NCBI GenBank assembly: GCA_051747425.1
Contig: JBNJGD010000027.1
Coordinates: 1-22,368, forward strand
Direction: 5' to 3'
Length of the DNA: 22,368 bases
Source of the DNA: HTCC5015 sp051747425
Lineage (GTDB): Bacteria; Pseudomonadota; Gammaproteobacteria; HTCC5015
The position numbers and the translations under genes are program-made. The notes under the pieces were generated by a model. The model searched no databases and had not been told where the DNA came from. It saw only the letters and a list, made by a program, of their open reading frames with translations. How positions within the stretch are numbered: position 1 is the stretch's first letter; each line of letters starts with the position of its first letter. Below are positions 21,724 through 22,368 of the stretch, in pieces.

Positions 21724-22203
21724 ATGACCTTTGCCACCTGCGACCTCAGCGACGACCACAAAGATGTCAGTGTCGCCCTGCCGGGCTTTCGCGACTTTGG
21801 CGGCCGCATTGCCTTTGGCGGCCCGATCACCACCATCAAAACCCACGAGGACAACACCCTGGTCCGCGAGCAGCTGGAGAGCCCCGGCGAGGGCCGCGTG
21901 CTGGTGGTCGACGGCGGCGGCTCCAACCGCTGCGCCCTGGTGGGCGGCAACCTGGCCGAACTAGGCGTGAAAAACGGCTGGGCGGGGATCATCGTCTACG
22001 GCTGTATCCGCGACCGCCAGGAAATCGCCGCGCTGGATATCGGTGTAAAAGCCCACGACTGCATGCCGCAGAAATCGGTCAAGCGCGGCGAGGGCCAGCT
22101 CGACCTGCCGGTGACCTTCCACGGCGTCACCTTTACCCCCGGGGAGTACGTCTACGCCGACGAAGACGGCATCGTCACCGCCCCCCGCAACCTGCTGGCC
22201 TGA
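21724..22203 (+). CDS. rraA: Regulator of RNase E activity A
   Basis: RraA binds RNase E and inhibits mRNA decay; the fold is also shared with HMG/CHA aldolases, so database names vary. The 159-aa product is the size of E. coli RraA (161 aa). The hallmark block GRVLVVDGGGSNRCALVGGNLAELG is followed by GWAGIIVYGCIRDRQEI, and the C-terminus has PGEYVYADEDGIVTAP. The ATG at 21724 has AGGAG 6 nt upstream; the frame is open to 21634 but an upstream start would precede the promoter and overlap the divergent permease start. After its stop comes only repeat sequence. Confidence 0.94.
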   Translation: MTFATCDLSDDHKDVSVALPGFRDFGGRIAFGGPITTIKTHEDNTLVREQLESPGEGRVLVVDGGGSNRCALVGGNLAELGVKNGWAGIIVYGCIRDRQEIAALDIGVKAHDCMPQKSVKRGEGQLDLPVTFHGVTFTPGEYVYADEDGIVTAPRNLLA

Positions 22204-22234
22204 CACCCTGGAAACCTGGCCGAAATGAAACAGC

Positions 22235-22262
22235 GGCCACAGAGTTCACAGAGAACACAGAG
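22235..22262 (+). repeat. CACAGAG-type repeat, copy 5
   Basis: GGCCACAGAG-TTCACAGAG-AACACAGAG, the best-preserved plus-strand copy, 31 nt after the rraA stop. GTCATATATGG follows after 8 nt (22271), the same order as for the other three long copies. Confidence 0.8.
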
Positions 22263-22269
22263 GGCTTCA

Positions 22270-22343
22270 GGTCATATATGGACCCACCCGGTTTGCAAGT
22301 GGTTTCGGTGTTCAGGTAAACGGGTCATTGCGGTCATATATCC
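22270..22343. repeat. GGTCATATAT direct repeat at the right edge
   Basis: GGTCATATAT occurs at 22270-22279 and 22332-22341, and GGTCATTG lies between them. The first copy continues to an imperfect palindrome ending GGACC. The region runs to the window edge with no open gene visible, so it is probably the rest of the composite repeat. Confidence 0.45.
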
Positions 22344-22368
22344 GGCCTGTTGTTGAGGTTTTTTTGCC

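Noticed and set aside
22340..22366. T-run near the right edge as an rraA terminator
   Set aside because: Only a 3-4 bp stem (CCT...AGG) precedes the seven T residues, too weak to call.

Overview
The window is a compact, GC-rich gammaproteobacterial chromosome segment with 16 complete protein genes that read as real, plus the 5' end of one more at the left edge. The gene content fits a free-living, possibly marine gammaproteobacterium: convergent ppk1 and ppx as in pseudomonads, ubiA, a glutathione reductase with the E. coli-type motif layout, an AmpG-type permease and RraA. I cannot name the genus from sequence alone. There is no CRISPR array, prophage, transposase, tRNA or rRNA.

Layout. 1-620: start of a minus-strand gene with a signal-like N-terminus behind a near-consensus Zur box, then a block of intergenic repeats, a candidate minus-strand small RNA with its own terminator, and the ppk1 regulatory region with two Pho boxes. 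621-7234: a phosphorus block with ppk1 and a TerC-type membrane protein (+), ppx (-) and a Tat-exported PhoX-type phosphatase (+). 7231-11534: ubiA (-), gor (+), an MGAT/TMEM68-like acyltransferase (+) and a medium-chain oxidoreductase (-). 11723-15990: an MscS-family channel (+), an outer-membrane beta-barrel protein (-) and a large secreted M19-like metallohydrolase (+) with a clear terminator. 16058-17875: a gamma-class carbonic anhydrase-like protein followed by an unusual membrane protein with a DUF4236-like N-terminus and a ComEA-like helix-hairpin-helix at its C-terminus. 17951-20527: a tight operon pyrE-ampG-dksA-like with overlapping genes. 20550-22203: a His-rich ArsP_1-type permease (-) divergent from rraA (+).

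How parts fit together. Ppk1 makes polyphosphate, Ppx degrades it and PhoX releases phosphate from organic esters. The ppk1 upstream region carries two 18-bp Pho-box-like sites; the proximal one has the spacing to a -10 element known from E. coli phoA. Carbonic anhydrase, UbiA, Gor and PyrE are housekeeping.

Three cross-cutting patterns stand out. First, five start codons without a Shine-Dalgarno sequence (the edge gene, ppk1, ppx, the acyltransferase and the carbonic anhydrase) each have a TAnnnT hexamer ending exactly 6 nt before the ATG, the geometry expected of leaderless mRNAs. Second, a CACAGAG-type intergenic repeat occurs five times, and four of the copies are followed within 8-13 nt, in the same orientation, by a sequence starting GTCAT (part of a hairpin in three), suggesting a composite mobile repeat. 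Third, a possible ~125-nt RNA is transcribed divergently from ppk1 across the Pho box. I saw no convincing new multi-gene defence or mobile system.
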